Assembly: GCA_024232355.1 (NCBI GenBank)
Contig: JAAEPW010000286.1
Location: 1 to 41,931, forward strand
Source: Chloroflexota bacterium
Lineage (GTDB): Bacteria > Chloroflexota > Anaerolineae > B4-G1
DNA length: 41,931 nt
Direction: 5' to 3'
Shown here: positions 1 to 8,697 of the stretch, one piece after another
Layout: every line of letters begins with the position of its first letter
Position numbering within the stretch: the stretch's first letter is position 1
Made by a program: the position numbers and the translations under genes
Notes under the pieces: model-generated
What the model was told of the DNA's origin: nothing
The model's input: only the letters and a program-made list of their open reading frames with translations
Databases searched by the model: none

Positions 1-96
1 GGTCTTATGTACCTGGACCATCTTCTGAACGAGCGTCTAGAATTCCCGACTTTGAATCTACCGCCTCCTGATTCGTTCAACTATTTGTGTACCTGA
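1..96 (+). CDS. possible 3' end of a truncated gene
   Basis: Frame 1 is open from the window edge for 31 codons and ends at TGA 94-96. The visible peptide (beginning GLMYLDHLLNERLEF) has a plausible amino-acid mix, but I recognise no motif. It could be the C-terminus of an upstream plus-strand gene or a chance open frame; too little is visible to decide. Confidence 0.3.
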   Translation, partial: GLMYLDHLLNERLEFPTLNLPPPDSFNYLCT

Positions 97-320
97 TTGT
101 TTTTCTGCCTTTGAACTGGGGGGGTATACGCTAGTGAAGCCTGGATTGGGAGACGAAACGAGAGATCGTAAAATTGCTCGTCCGTAGGATCATTGTAAAG
201 ACAGAAAAAAACAGCGACAGAAAACCCCGCCCCATCGCTACCGTCATCTACTCGTTTGAGGACCATTCCGAGGATACTCCAATCCCGGTCGAGATGTCGC
301 CACTGTTCAATGGAGTAGTA
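97..320. other. non-coding stretch without recognised content
   Basis: Two short open frames cross this stretch on opposite strands. Neither has a convincing ribosome site or recognisable protein features. I see no hairpin with a T-run and treat it as intergenic DNA leading to the promoter at 321-349. Confidence 0.4.
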
Positions 321-349
321 TTGCACAGCTTAACAAATCGTGCTATACT
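321..349 (+). promoter_or_regulatory. sigma-70-type promoter of the MutL/PDWL cluster
   Basis: TTGCAC (321-326) and TATACT (344-349) are separated by 17 bp, close to the housekeeping consensus. It lies about 75 bp before the first gene of the ten-kilobase unit. The following genes are almost abutting, so this is probably the main promoter of the whole cluster. Confidence 0.65.
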
Positions 350-426
350 GAGTGCGAAGTACAAGCACATCGTTAAAAGTGGCGTTTCTTCACATATTTG
401 GTATACTAACTTCAAAAGGTCCTACC

Positions 427-684
427 GTGAGCAGAAAAACAATGCAACAGGTATGGGTTGAGGCGTGGGCCAGACGTATTGACGCGCTGGGACTCGCATC
501 AATGGTACTACCACTCGTTGATATCGCTCACACTTTTGGTTTTTTGGGCAGCCAGGCACTTCTTATCGCACAACCTTTGGCGTCCAGCATCGTGAATAAC
601 ACAACAATTGAGCGAGCTTTGACTTTGCTGGACAGTCCAGAACTTTTGGAACAGTTAAGAACCTGTTTGGAAGGGGAAAAGTAA
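427..684 (+). CDS. small protein of unknown function, first gene of the MutL/PDWL cluster
   Basis: I do not recognise this 86-residue protein. The GTG start at 427 is chosen because AAAAGG (414-419) lies 7 bases upstream and the promoter at 321-349 would cover it; an ATG at 442 is an alternative. A longer in-frame start at 352 lies at the expected transcription start and is unlikely. The middle is fairly hydrophobic (residues about 22-55, with LGLASMVLPLVDIAHTFGFLG), perhaps a weak membrane association or a buried helical domain. The C-terminus is acidic and helical. Its stop is one base from the next start, so it is translated with the membrane protein that follows. Confidence 0.6.
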   Translation: MSRKTMQQVWVEAWARRIDALGLASMVLPLVDIAHTFGFLGSQALLIAQPLASSIVNNTTIERALTLLDSPELLEQLRTCLEGEK

Positions 685-685
685 T

Positions 686-1414
686 ATGCACACCGTTCTG
701 CTGCTCACAAGTTTTTTGGTGTTGCTTGTGGCACTGATCCTACACAGAAAAAAGGGGCCAAGCCCATCAGTGCGCCCACTGCCCACCTTCCAAGACTTGA
801 AATCCGAAGTAGGATACGCGGCCGAAAGTGGCAGTGCAATTCACATCGCGCTTGGCCACGGCGGGTTATACGGAGAAAGCACGATCACATCTTTGGCAGG
901 GCTCCAAATGGTGGAATCATTGATCGATACTGCTGTCTCTTACAACGCACCTCCGATCATTACCGTAGGAGATTCCACGATACTTCCCGTGGCTCAAGAT
1001 ATTCTTCGTAGAGCATACGAGCGAAACAATATGATAGAAGTGTACGATCCCAACCAAGTACGTTTTGTCGCCCCATCACCTGTGGCGTACGCAGCCGGAG
1101 CTGGTCACGTGATCGCGACAAATCACGTGACCACCAACGTAATGATGGGTGCATTCGGCAGCGAAGTGTCACTGATTGCCGACGCTGGCGCTCGGCGCGA
1201 TTTACCTCAGTTGGCAGCTGCCGCTGCTCCCCTTGCCATCGGCGCTCTGTATCCTGCCACCGACCGCTTAGCCGTGGGAGAAGAGCTGTACGCAGCGAGT
1301 GCTCAAATGACAGAAAAGCGCTCCTACCTGGTCAGTCTGGTGACTCAAGACATCCTACGCATAATTGTGGTGATCGCCATCCTGTGGTCAGCTCTGGTTG
1401 CTCTTTTTGAGTAG
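686..1414 (+). CDS. DUF6754-like membrane-anchored protein
   Basis: 242 residues. An N-terminal membrane helix (about residues 3-18, followed by HRKKG) and a C-terminal helix (about 220-240) flank a soluble core of about 190 residues rich in Ala, Gly and small loops (GHGGLYGES, VTVGDSTILP-like turns, AAGAGHVIATNHVTTN, MMGAFGSE). From memory this resembles the family Pfam lists as DUF6754; I could not check. No catalytic motif is evident. AAGGGGA upstream gives a good ribosome site. The gene is tightly packed between the 86-residue protein and another membrane protein, so it probably works at the membrane together with its neighbours. Confidence 0.7.
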   Translation: MHTVLLLTSFLVLLVALILHRKKGPSPSVRPLPTFQDLKSEVGYAAESGSAIHIALGHGGLYGESTITSLAGLQMVESLIDTAVSYNAPPIITVGDSTILPVAQDILRRAYERNNMIEVYDPNQVRFVAPSPVAYAAGAGHVIATNHVTTNVMMGAFGSEVSLIADAGARRDLPQLAAAAAPLAIGALYPATDRLAVGEELYAASAQMTEKRSYLVSLVTQDILRIIVVIAILWSALVALFE

Positions 1415-1433
1415 TTGTTAAGGTAGTGACTCG

Positions 1434-2123
1434 ATGAACAAACTCGTTAAACGGGGAATACCAAGTGCTTTGGCAGTGTCTTTATTTTCGTTTACACTGA
1501 TTGGGTACCTTTTTCCAGAACATCCAATACTGATTGACTTTCGCAACAATCTAGTCAAAGGGGCCGTTATCATAGCCGCCTTTGCTTTCCTTTTGGGAAT
1601 ATTCAATATCCTGCGTGTCCACGGCAACCAAGTGGTCTACCGACAGGAAGGTTGGTTTTACAGTATAATGCTGCTGCTCGTTACAATGGTAGCAATGATT
1701 CCTTCGCTATTGCAATTAGTTGCAAAGATAATTGAAAAGTTTCCAAACCTAGGTGCCAAAATCCCGCTGGAAACACTGGACGCGCTGGATAATACAACAT
1801 CTTTTATGTTCAATCACATCATCAGACCATCAGAGGCATCATTGGCTGCACTAATGGTCTTTACATTAGCTTTGGCCGCTTTCCGTTTGCTACGCGCACG
1901 ACCCAACCCTACGACTGTACTTTTTCTGGCAGTCGTGGTAATCGTGCTGCTAGGCACCACACCTTTTGTGGGTCTGGAGAAGCTGGCCAACGTTCGGGAC
2001 TGGATCGTCAACGTGCCGGGAATGGCCGGTATGCGCGGTTTGCTGCTGGGAGTTGCGCTAGGCACAGTCATCACGGCTTTGCGAGTATTCTTGACCATTG
2101 ATCGACCTTATAGCGAGTCCTGA
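1434..2123 (+). CDS. polytopic membrane protein of unknown function
   Basis: 229 residues with about six hydrophobic segments (roughly 10-28, 40-58, 75-96, 135-155, 163-182 and 200-220), so an integral membrane protein. Between the third and fourth segments is a more polar stretch with amphipathic helices (KIIEKFPNLGAKIPLETLDALDN) that could lie on the membrane face. I recognise no transporter or enzyme motif. It sits 19 bases after the DUF6754-like gene and 11 bases before the zinc-ribbon giant, with the same spacing style as the rest of the unit. A second polytopic protein of similar size follows at 6235. Confidence 0.65.
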   Translation: MNKLVKRGIPSALAVSLFSFTLIGYLFPEHPILIDFRNNLVKGAVIIAAFAFLLGIFNILRVHGNQVVYRQEGWFYSIMLLLVTMVAMIPSLLQLVAKIIEKFPNLGAKIPLETLDALDNTTSFMFNHIIRPSEASLAALMVFTLALAAFRLLRARPNPTTVLFLAVVVIVLLGTTPFVGLEKLANVRDWIVNVPGMAGMRGLLLGVALGTVITALRVFLTIDRPYSES

Positions 2124-2134
2124 GTAAAAACACA

Positions 2135-5100
2135 ATGATTCAGTGTCCAAAATGTGCAGCACCTAATCGAAGAGGAAGCCGCTTTTGTAACGAGTGCGGC
2201 GAATCGCTCCCAATGCGCACAGCACTGCGTTGCCCGATGTGTGGCACAATGAACCCCGTCGGCAATGTGTACTGCGACCGGTGCCACGCCCGTGTCATTC
2301 CAATGGCTGTTTCGCCGTCCAGCGAAGCAGAGTCTGAACCGGAGCAAAAACCGACTCCAATCAAAGGACTCTCTTTACCAACCATCCCATTGGAAAAAAA
2401 GGAGCCAGTTGACAACACAGCCCAAACACCAGTAACAGAGCCTGATGACTGGCTGGCAGGACTTCGTGATACAACCACAGAGCCCCAAGCAATTGAAGCA
2501 GAAGAGATTGATTCAGGAACGGCAGATGATTGGCTGACAGGACTCCGGGGGGCAGTCACGGAACCACAAACAGTCGAAGAAAAGGCTATTCCCGGAACAG
2601 CAGATGATTGGCTAACACAACTCAGAGACTCGGGCACAACCGAGGAAACCACAAAAACTGAAACCGAAGAAACAGGAAACTGGCTAACACAATTCAGAGA
2701 TTCAACAGTACCAGAAATTGAGAAACCCGAAATAGACGAACCTGTTGAGCCTGTTGATATCCCCGACTGGTTAAGCGGTATGGGACCCATCGGTGCAAAA
2801 CCAAGCAAGGAACAACCATCTGTACCTGCCACACCTCAAGTTGAGGAACATCTCCAAGAACTTGCTCCAACCCCAGCCGATGCCCCCGATTGGCTGCAAG
2901 AGATTGTAGTATCGGAAGTCACATCTCCTATAACCGAGATCATACCAGAGTCAACAATGCCGGATCCAGACGACGTCCCTGATTGGCTGCAAGAGATTGC
3001 GCCACCAGAAACCGCGCCGCCGGTGGCCGAGGCTGTACCCGAGCCAGCAATGCCCGCTCCTGCTGACGTCCCTGATTGGCTGCAAGAGATTGCGCCACCA
3101 GAAACCGCATCGCCAGTGACCGAGGTCGCGCCAGAGCCCGCAATGCCCGCTCCTGCAGACGTCCCCGACTGGCTGCAAGAAATCGCTCCGACAGAAGCTG
3201 CACCGCCAATGGCCGAGGTTGTACCAGAGCCTGCGATGCCTGCTCCTGCTGATGTTCCTGATTGGTTGCAAGAGATTACTCCAACAGAAGATCCACAGAC
3301 AGAGGTCGTGCTCGAGCCAGCAATGCCCGCACCTGCAGATGTCCCCGACTGGCTGCAAGAGATTGCTCCGACAGAAGCTACACCGCCAATGGCCGAGGTT
3401 GTACCAGAACCTGCGATGCCTGCTCCTGCTGATGTTCCTGATTGGTTGCAAGAGATTGCTCCAACAGAAGATCTACAGACAGAGGTCGCGCTCGAGCCAG
3501 CAATGCCCACTCCTGCTGATGTCCCCGACTGGCTGCAAGAGATCGCTCCGACAGAAGATGCGCCGCCAGTCACCGAGGTTATGCCCGAGCCAGCAATGCC
3601 TGCTCCTACTGATGCTCCTGATTGGTTGCAAGAGATTGCTCCGACAGAAGCTGCACCGACAGTGACCGAGGTCGCGCCAGATCCAGCAATGCCTGTTCCT
3701 ACCGACGTCCCTGATTGGCTGCAAGAAATCGCTCCGACAGAAGATGCGCCGCCGATGGCCGATGCCACGCCAGAGCCAGCAATGCCCACTCCTGCTGATG
3801 TCCCCGACTGGCTGCAAGAGATCGCTCCAACAGAAGCCGCACCGTCAGTGACCGAGGTCGCGCCAGAGCCAGTAATGCCCGCTCCAGACGACGTTCCCGA
3901 CTGGCTGCAGGAGATCGCTCCGACAGAAGCTGCACCGCCAGTCACCGAGGTCGCGCCAGAGCCAGTAATGCCCGCTCCAGACGACGTTCCCGACTGGCTG
4001 CAGGAGATCGCTCCGACAGAAGCTGCACCGCCAGTCACCGAGGTCGCGCCAGATCCAGCGATGCCTGTTCCTACTGATGTTCCCGACTGGCTGCAAGAGA
4101 TTGCTCCGACAGAAGATGCGCCGCCGGTTGCTGAGGTTATGCCCGAGCCAGCGACGCCTACTTCTGACGACGTTCCCGACTGGATGCAGGAGATTGCGCC
4201 AACAGAAGCTGCACCGACAGTGGCCGAGATCACCCCAGAGTCAGCGATGCCTGCTCCTGCTGATGTTCCTGATTGGTTGCAAGAGATTGCTCCGACAGAA
4301 GATGCGCCGCCGGTTGCTGAGGTTATGCCCGAGCCAGCAATGCCCGCTCCTGCAGACGTTCCCGACTGGCTGCAAGAAATCGCTCCGACAGAAGCTGCAC
4401 CGCCAGTGACCGAGGTCGCGCCAGATCCAGCGATGACTGCTTCTGACGACGTTCCCGACTGGCTGCAAGAGATTGCTCCGACAGAAGCCGCGCCGCCAGT
4501 GACCGAGGCCACGCCAGATCCAGCGATGCCCGCTCCTGCAGACGTCCCCGACTGGCTGCAGGAGATCGCTCCAACAGAAGCTGCGCCGCCAGTGACCGAG
4601 GCCGCGCCAGATCCAGCGATGACTGCTTCTGACGACGTTCCCGACTGGCTGCAGGAAATCGCTCCAACAGAAGCTGCACCGCCAGTGGCCGAGGTCGCAC
4701 CAGAGCCAGCGATGCCTGCTTCTGACGACGTTCCAGATTGGCTGCAAGAGGTCGCTCCTGCGGAGGTTGCGCCGGAAGCAGCAACATCCACGCCGCCTTT
4801 GGCCGATGCCCCTGACTGGTTACAAGGGGTTGCTCCTGCGGAAGCTGCACCGCCAGTGATCGAGGCCGCACCAGAGCCAGAAGCACTCGCTCCTGCCGAC
4901 GTTCCTGGTTGGCTACAAAAGGTGGCTCCTGCGGAAGCTGCATCTCCAACAGCGGAGACTGCACCAGTGGTTCTGCCACTGACTGAATCCCTGCCAGAAA
5001 CAAAAGCTCCAGAGACCTTGGATTGGCTGTCTGAACTTGAACCTATGCCATCCACCACTGCAACGGAAGCTACCGATCTCAAAGTGACACGGCCTCCTCT

Positions 5101-6238
5101 CCCACTCGAACTTGACGCAGAAGACACAGGAGAATTGGTACGAGCAGATATCCCTAACTGGGTGCAGGCTATGCAACCGCGCTCAATGGAACCCAAGGCA
5201 GCCGCAGAAGAGGAACCACTAGAGACTGAGGGAATATTGAAAGGATTGCGGGGCGTCCTCACTCCAGCCTCGCCCCCAGAAACGAGATCCACTGATGAAA
5301 GCACAGTAGCAGACCAAGCGAAAGAAGCGAGCCTGACCCGAGCGCAATTACTCCAGAGTCTGCTGGCTCAGCCAACAAAAGTGCCGCAACCAGAAACACG
5401 TAAACACGGCCCCCGCACTGGCGAACGGATCCAGCGTTGGCTGGTGACCATCGTGCTCATTGCACTAGCAGTCGTGACCATACTAACGTCACCCTCGGTA
5501 TCAATGCTTGATATTCCGGACCTAACAAAACCAGTCGCCCACCTCGCAGAAACCGAGAGGATGGATATCCAACATCTGTTAGGAGCACACAAGACCATCC
5601 AAGAGCTGAGTACAAATGCACAAGACACCGTTTTGCTCGCTTTTGAGTACGGGCCGGCAGAAGCAGACGAACTTGACTTGGTAGCAACACCCGTATTGCA
5701 GCATCTATTCAATCAACTTGATCAGGGAACGCGCATCTCTATCGTCAGTACGCGACCCGAGGGCCAATTAATAGCAGCCAAATTGATGGATGATATTGCC
5801 GAGTCTGGATCGTACACAGAGACGCAATACTTGTACCGGCCTGGCGACGCCATCGGTGTTTCGCAACTATTGGCTGACGTTGGCACACGTCCCAAACTGA
5901 TTGTCGTGTTCACCGCTCAACCCGGACCACTACGTTGGTGGATCGAACAAACACAGGCTCAAACGCAAGGCACAGACGATATTCCAATTGTGGCAGGCAT
6001 TAGCGCGGCCCTGGAACCTGCTGCCAGTCCATATCTGGACATCAGGTCAGAACAATTAAAAGGAGCAGTCAGCGGATTGAATGGAGCAGCCATCTATGAC
6101 AAAGCGCGTGGGCTATCGGATCCAACAACTCAATGGCGGCTCAACGCCTTGACCATCGGCCATATCACTATCGTTGGCTTGATAATCCTTGGTGCAGTTC
6201 TCTACGCTCTCAGCGGCTTGCGCAGGAGGAAAAAGTGA
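2135..6238 (+). CDS. giant zinc-ribbon protein with about 30 PDWL-type repeats, membrane-tethered
   Basis: 1367 residues. The N-terminus carries two zinc ribbons with cysteine pairs C4/C7-C18/C21 and C33/C36-C47/C50. Residues about 105-1010 are an acidic, Pro/Ala/Glu-rich linker in which a short motif of the form (D/N)W(L/M/V)xx(hydrophobic), mostly DVPDWLQEIAP, recurs about 30 times with a dominant period near 31 residues. A membrane helix at about 1100-1120 is followed by a soluble domain (about 1150-1335) and a last helix with an RRRKK end (about 1340-1367). The zinc ribbons and repeats are therefore probably cytoplasmic, by the positive-inside rule. The repeats look like a multivalent docking array. 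The stop overlaps the next start by four bases. The partner is unknown; other genes of the unit are natural candidates. Confidence 0.75.
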   Translation: MIQCPKCAAPNRRGSRFCNECGESLPMRTALRCPMCGTMNPVGNVYCDRCHARVIPMAVSPSSEAESEPEQKPTPIKGLSLPTIPLEKKEPVDNTAQTPVTEPDDWLAGLRDTTTEPQAIEAEEIDSGTADDWLTGLRGAVTEPQTVEEKAIPGTADDWLTQLRDSGTTEETTKTETEETGNWLTQFRDSTVPEIEKPEIDEPVEPVDIPDWLSGMGPIGAKPSKEQPSVPATPQVEEHLQELAPTPADAPDWLQEIVVSEVTSPITEIIPESTMPDPDDVPDWLQEIAPPETAPPVAEAVPEPAMPAPADVPDWLQEIAPPETASPVTEVAPEPAMPAPADVPDWLQEIAPTEAAPPMAEVVPEPAMPAPADVPDWLQEITPTEDPQTEVVLEPAMPAPADVPDWLQEIAPTEATPPMAEVVPEPAMPAPADVPDWLQEIAPTEDLQTEVALEPAMPTPADVPDWLQEIAPTEDAPPVTEVMPEPAMPAPTDAPDWLQEIAPTEAAPTVTEVAPDPAMPVPTDVPDWLQEIAPTEDAPPMADATPEPAMPTPADVPDWLQEIAPTEAAPSVTEVAPEPVMPAPDDVPDWLQEIAPTEAAPPVTEVAPEPVMPAPDDVPDWLQEIAPTEAAPPVTEVAPDPAMPVPTDVPDWLQEIAPTEDAPPVAEVMPEPATPTSDDVPDWMQEIAPTEAAPTVAEITPESAMPAPADVPDWLQEIAPTEDAPPVAEVMPEPAMPAPADVPDWLQEIAPTEAAPPVTEVAPDPAMTASDDVPDWLQEIAPTEAAPPVTEATPDPAMPAPADVPDWLQEIAPTEAAPPVTEAAPDPAMTASDDVPDWLQEIAPTEAAPPVAEVAPEPAMPASDDVPDWLQEVAPAEVAPEAATSTPPLADAPDWLQGVAPAEAAPPVIEAAPEPEALAPADVPGWLQKVAPAEAASPTAETAPVVLPLTESLPETKAPETLDWLSELEPMPSTTATEATDLKVTRPPLPLELDAEDTGELVRADIPNWVQAMQPRSMEPKAAAEEEPLETEGILKGLRGVLTPASPPETRSTDESTVADQAKEASLTRAQLLQSLLAQPTKVPQPETRKHGPRTGERIQRWLVTIVLIALAVVTILTSPSVSMLDIPDLTKPVAHLAETERMDIQHLLGAHKTIQELSTNAQDTVLLAFEYGPAEADELDLVATPVLQHLFNQLDQGTRISIVSTRPEGQLIAAKLMDDIAESGSYTETQYLYRPGDAIGVSQLLADVGTRPKLIVVFTAQPGPLRWWIEQTQAQTQGTDDIPIVAGISAALEPAASPYLDIRSEQLKGAVSGLNGAAIYDKARGLSDPTTQWRLNALTIGHITIVGLIILGAVLYALSGLRRRKK
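2950..4930 (+). repeat. tandem coding repeat (about 93 bp unit) inside the zinc-ribbon gene
   Basis: The unit encodes DVPDWLQEIAP, then a variable TEAAPPVTEVAPEPAMPAP-type spacer. Some neighbours are nearly identical at the DNA level (for example the units around 3890-4075), which points to recent duplication. Others differ at many silent sites but keep the tryptophan motif, which suggests selection on the protein motif. Two shorter spacers (near 3290 and 3475) break the period. Confidence 0.85.
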
Positions 6239-6912
6239 CACTCGAGTTACTCGACATCATTGGCTTGGCGGTAGGAGCACTATTGACCATCATGATCTTG
6301 AGCTATCTATTGGGTGATAATCCACTCTACCGGTTGGCCCTCCACATCTTTGTCGGTGCGCTGGTAGGATATTCTTTTGGTATCATACTGCTCAAAGTAA
6401 TCTATGAACTGGTGATCGATCCATTACTATCCCCCCAATCTTCTATCGGGATGTTTGCCCTGCTGCTCATCTTGCTAATGAGTCTCTTGTTGCTTTTCAA
6501 GATATTGCCCAGAACGGCATATATCAGTAACTTGTCCGTCGCCTATCTCGTCGGCGTTGGGACAGCAGTCGCATTGGGGGGAGCATTGCTGGGCACCCTC
6601 GTCCCACAAATCCGTGCGACGGGCCAAACCCTTAGCGCCCCCACTCTGGTAGGGTTTGGAAACGGTCTGTTAATTCTCGCAGGCACGATATTTTCGTTGA
6701 TGGCTTTTAATTTTACGGCACAAGAGCAAGTAGGATTGGCAGGGATATGGGGGAAAATCGTCAAAATATTGGGAGGAGTCGTCGGACGTGGGTTCCTGAT
6801 CGTCGCGTTCGGTGTCGCCTTTGCCGGGGCTTTGACAACATCCCTTTCGATCTTCATTGGACGTATTCAATACATCATTGAGGCCTTGGAAAAGATCATT
6901 CCAGGTAACTAA
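6235..6912 (+). CDS. polytopic membrane protein of unknown function
   Basis: 225 residues from GTG 6235. This start is chosen because AGGAGG (6224-6229) lies 5 bases upstream and the GTGA overlap with the previous stop is typical of translational coupling; a longer in-frame start at 6133 lies inside the upstream gene. About six membrane segments are visible (roughly 6-25, 33-55, 70-90, 99-120, 137-157 and 185-208). Loops are short. No known transporter signature is seen. The C-terminal helix (YIIEALEKIIPGN) is amphipathic. It lies directly before the MutL-like ATPase and may anchor it to the membrane; that link is inferred from gene order only. Confidence 0.7.
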   Translation: MTLELLDIIGLAVGALLTIMILSYLLGDNPLYRLALHIFVGALVGYSFGIILLKVIYELVIDPLLSPQSSIGMFALLLILLMSLLLLFKILPRTAYISNLSVAYLVGVGTAVALGGALLGTLVPQIRATGQTLSAPTLVGFGNGLLILAGTIFSLMAFNFTAQEQVGLAGIWGKIVKILGGVVGRGFLIVAFGVAFAGALTTSLSIFIGRIQYIIEALEKIIPGN

Positions 6913-6924
6913 CGAGAGACAATA

Positions 6925-8691
6925 ATGATAGAAGAGCAACACATTGGCTCGATTCTATTGGCCGACTGTGGCACGGTAATGACCAAAGCCGTGCTGTTGG
7001 AACAGGTGGCCGGACAATACCGCTTTATCGCACAGGGAAAGGCTCCTACCACGACAGAGTATCCCTGGGGCGATGTGTCGGAGGGAATTCGTCACGCTGT
7101 TGAACAGATTGCCCAAGTGACAGGCCGCCGTTTCTTTGATGGAAGTGGCGACTTGATCATACCCGAATCGCCTGGACGGCAGGGGGTAGACGCATTTGCC
7201 GCAACCTCCAGCGCCAGCGAACCATTGGATGTTGTGCTGGGTGGTATGGTGCGAGACCTGAGCATCGCCAGTGCTCAACGGGCCGCAGCCGGAACCTACT
7301 CGTTGGTCAAGGCGATCCTGGCCGGTGATGACAAGGGGCAATTGAGCGAAGAGGATTACGTACAGGCCATCCACAAAGCTAAACCAGATGCAATTTGTAT
7401 CGCCGGAGGGATAGACAAAGGCGCTACGACTCCGGTGCTAGAATTGGTCAAGACCATAACTCTGGCCTGCTCGATGATGGATGCAAGTATACGTCCTCGG
7501 TTGCTCTATGCCGGCAACGCGCAGTTGCGTGAACGAATCGTCCAAGTTATCAAAGGTCAAACCGAGTTACGCGTTGCCGACAACGTGCGTCCTACCTTGA
7601 CCAAGGAAAATCTATCCAGCGCTCAGGAAGAATTGAACGCACTCTACGTGCATAACAAGATGGGACTATTGCCCGGCATTGACGTCGTGAACAGTTGGTC
7701 TTCGGTTCCACTGATACCTACCGGCAGCGCCCTTGGCCAGTTGATCGAATACCTGGGGCACCTAAGCGATTCTCCTAGAGGCATACTAGGCGTTGACGTG
7801 GGTGCCGCCAACACAACCGTGGGCGCCGTGTTTGACAAACAGTCTTTCTTGACCATATATGGTGGTCTGGGCACTGCCTTTGGCAGTAAACAGCTAGTGC
7901 AAGAACACGGGATCGAGTCTATCACCCGTTGGCTACCCGAAGCAATGAGCGACGAAGAGATACAAGGATTTCTTATCAACAAAGAAATGCGCCCAGTCAG
8001 TATCCACCAGGAAACCCGCGAGTTGCGGCTCGAACAAGCATTGACACGCGAAGCAATTCGTACAACACTAAGAATAGCCCGTCCAGGCTGGGAAGCGGGC
8101 AACGCCCGACCTTATCCTCATCTGATGCCATTGTGCGACACAATCATCATAGGTGGCGGAGCATTGGCAAATACACTACAACCTGGTCAGGCAGCATTGG
8201 TGGCATTAGACGCTTTGGAACCCATCGGGATCACCACACTCGTGCTCGACATGTACGGCATGATGCCAGCATTGGGAAACGTCGCAGCGATCAAACCACT
8301 GGCAACAGTCGAGACATTGGACAGCGGGGCTCTTGTCAATCTGGCAACAGTAGTCACGCCTGTCGCTGGGCACGCACGTCGCGGAGACGTGATCTTGAAA
8401 GTAAAAGTTACGTACGATGACGGCAGTGCCCTTAACATCGAGGTAGAGTACGGCAACCTAGAAGTGTTGCCCTTGCCACCTGGGCAACAAGCCGAGCTTG
8501 AACTGTCACCTGTACGTCGTTTTGGTTTTGACGTGGGACTTGGCGGGCCGGGCAAATCAGGCAAGCGACAAGTGAGCGGTGGGTTGGCCGGGCTGATCAT
8601 TGATGCCCGTGGGCGTCCGCTGCGTCTGGCAAGAGATCCAGAACGGCGTCAAAATCAGATACGGCAATGGTTGTGGGATGTCGGAGGGTAA
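6925..8691 (+). CDS. MutL/GlmL-like ASKHA-fold ATPase, not next to a mutase
   Basis: 588 residues. Two actin/Hsp70-type nucleotide-binding signatures are visible: DCGTVMTKAVLLE at about 13-25 and GVDVGAANTTVGAVF at about 290-304, plus a glycine-rich IIIGGGALANTL near 408 that fits the adenosine site. The layout matches the MutL family named from glutamate mutase clusters, where it is thought to act as an ATP-dependent reactivating or assembly factor for the B12 enzyme. No mutase subunit or B12 protein is in the window. Instead the gene sits between a polytopic membrane protein and a biotinyl-like/KOW protein, suggesting another client. Family membership is fairly sure; the role here is unknown. 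Confidence 0.8.
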   Translation: MIEEQHIGSILLADCGTVMTKAVLLEQVAGQYRFIAQGKAPTTTEYPWGDVSEGIRHAVEQIAQVTGRRFFDGSGDLIIPESPGRQGVDAFAATSSASEPLDVVLGGMVRDLSIASAQRAAAGTYSLVKAILAGDDKGQLSEEDYVQAIHKAKPDAICIAGGIDKGATTPVLELVKTITLACSMMDASIRPRLLYAGNAQLRERIVQVIKGQTELRVADNVRPTLTKENLSSAQEELNALYVHNKMGLLPGIDVVNSWSSVPLIPTGSALGQLIEYLGHLSDSPRGILGVDVGAANTTVGAVFDKQSFLTIYGGLGTAFGSKQLVQEHGIESITRWLPEAMSDEEIQGFLINKEMRPVSIHQETRELRLEQALTREAIRTTLRIARPGWEAGNARPYPHLMPLCDTIIIGGGALANTLQPGQAALVALDALEPIGITTLVLDMYGMMPALGNVAAIKPLATVETLDSGALVNLATVVTPVAGHARRGDVILKVKVTYDDGSALNIEVEYGNLEVLPLPPGQQAELELSPVRRFGFDVGLGGPGKSGKRQVSGGLAGLIIDARGRPLRLARDPERRQNQIRQWLWDVGG

Positions 8692-8697
8692 CAGATA

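Noticed and set aside
81..326. 81-codon minus-strand frame near the window start, at first taken as a transposase fragment
   Set aside because: No catalytic motif or terminal repeat is visible and the frame faces the clear promoter at 321-349.
2950..4930. The 93-bp tandem units as a CRISPR or satellite array
   Set aside because: The period is a multiple of three, the frame is open throughout and the variation keeps the amino-acid motif, so it is a coding repeat.
2836..5304. 822-codon open frame on the minus strand opposite the PDWL repeat gene
   Set aside because: It is the mirror of the repeat (Ser/Gly/Ala-rich, same period), without a ribosome site. Repetition of a stop-poor unit explains its length.
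6925..8691. MutL-like gene as DNA mismatch repair MutL
   Set aside because: It has actin/Hsp70-type phosphate motifs, not the GHKL motifs of the mismatch-repair protein; the shared name is accidental.
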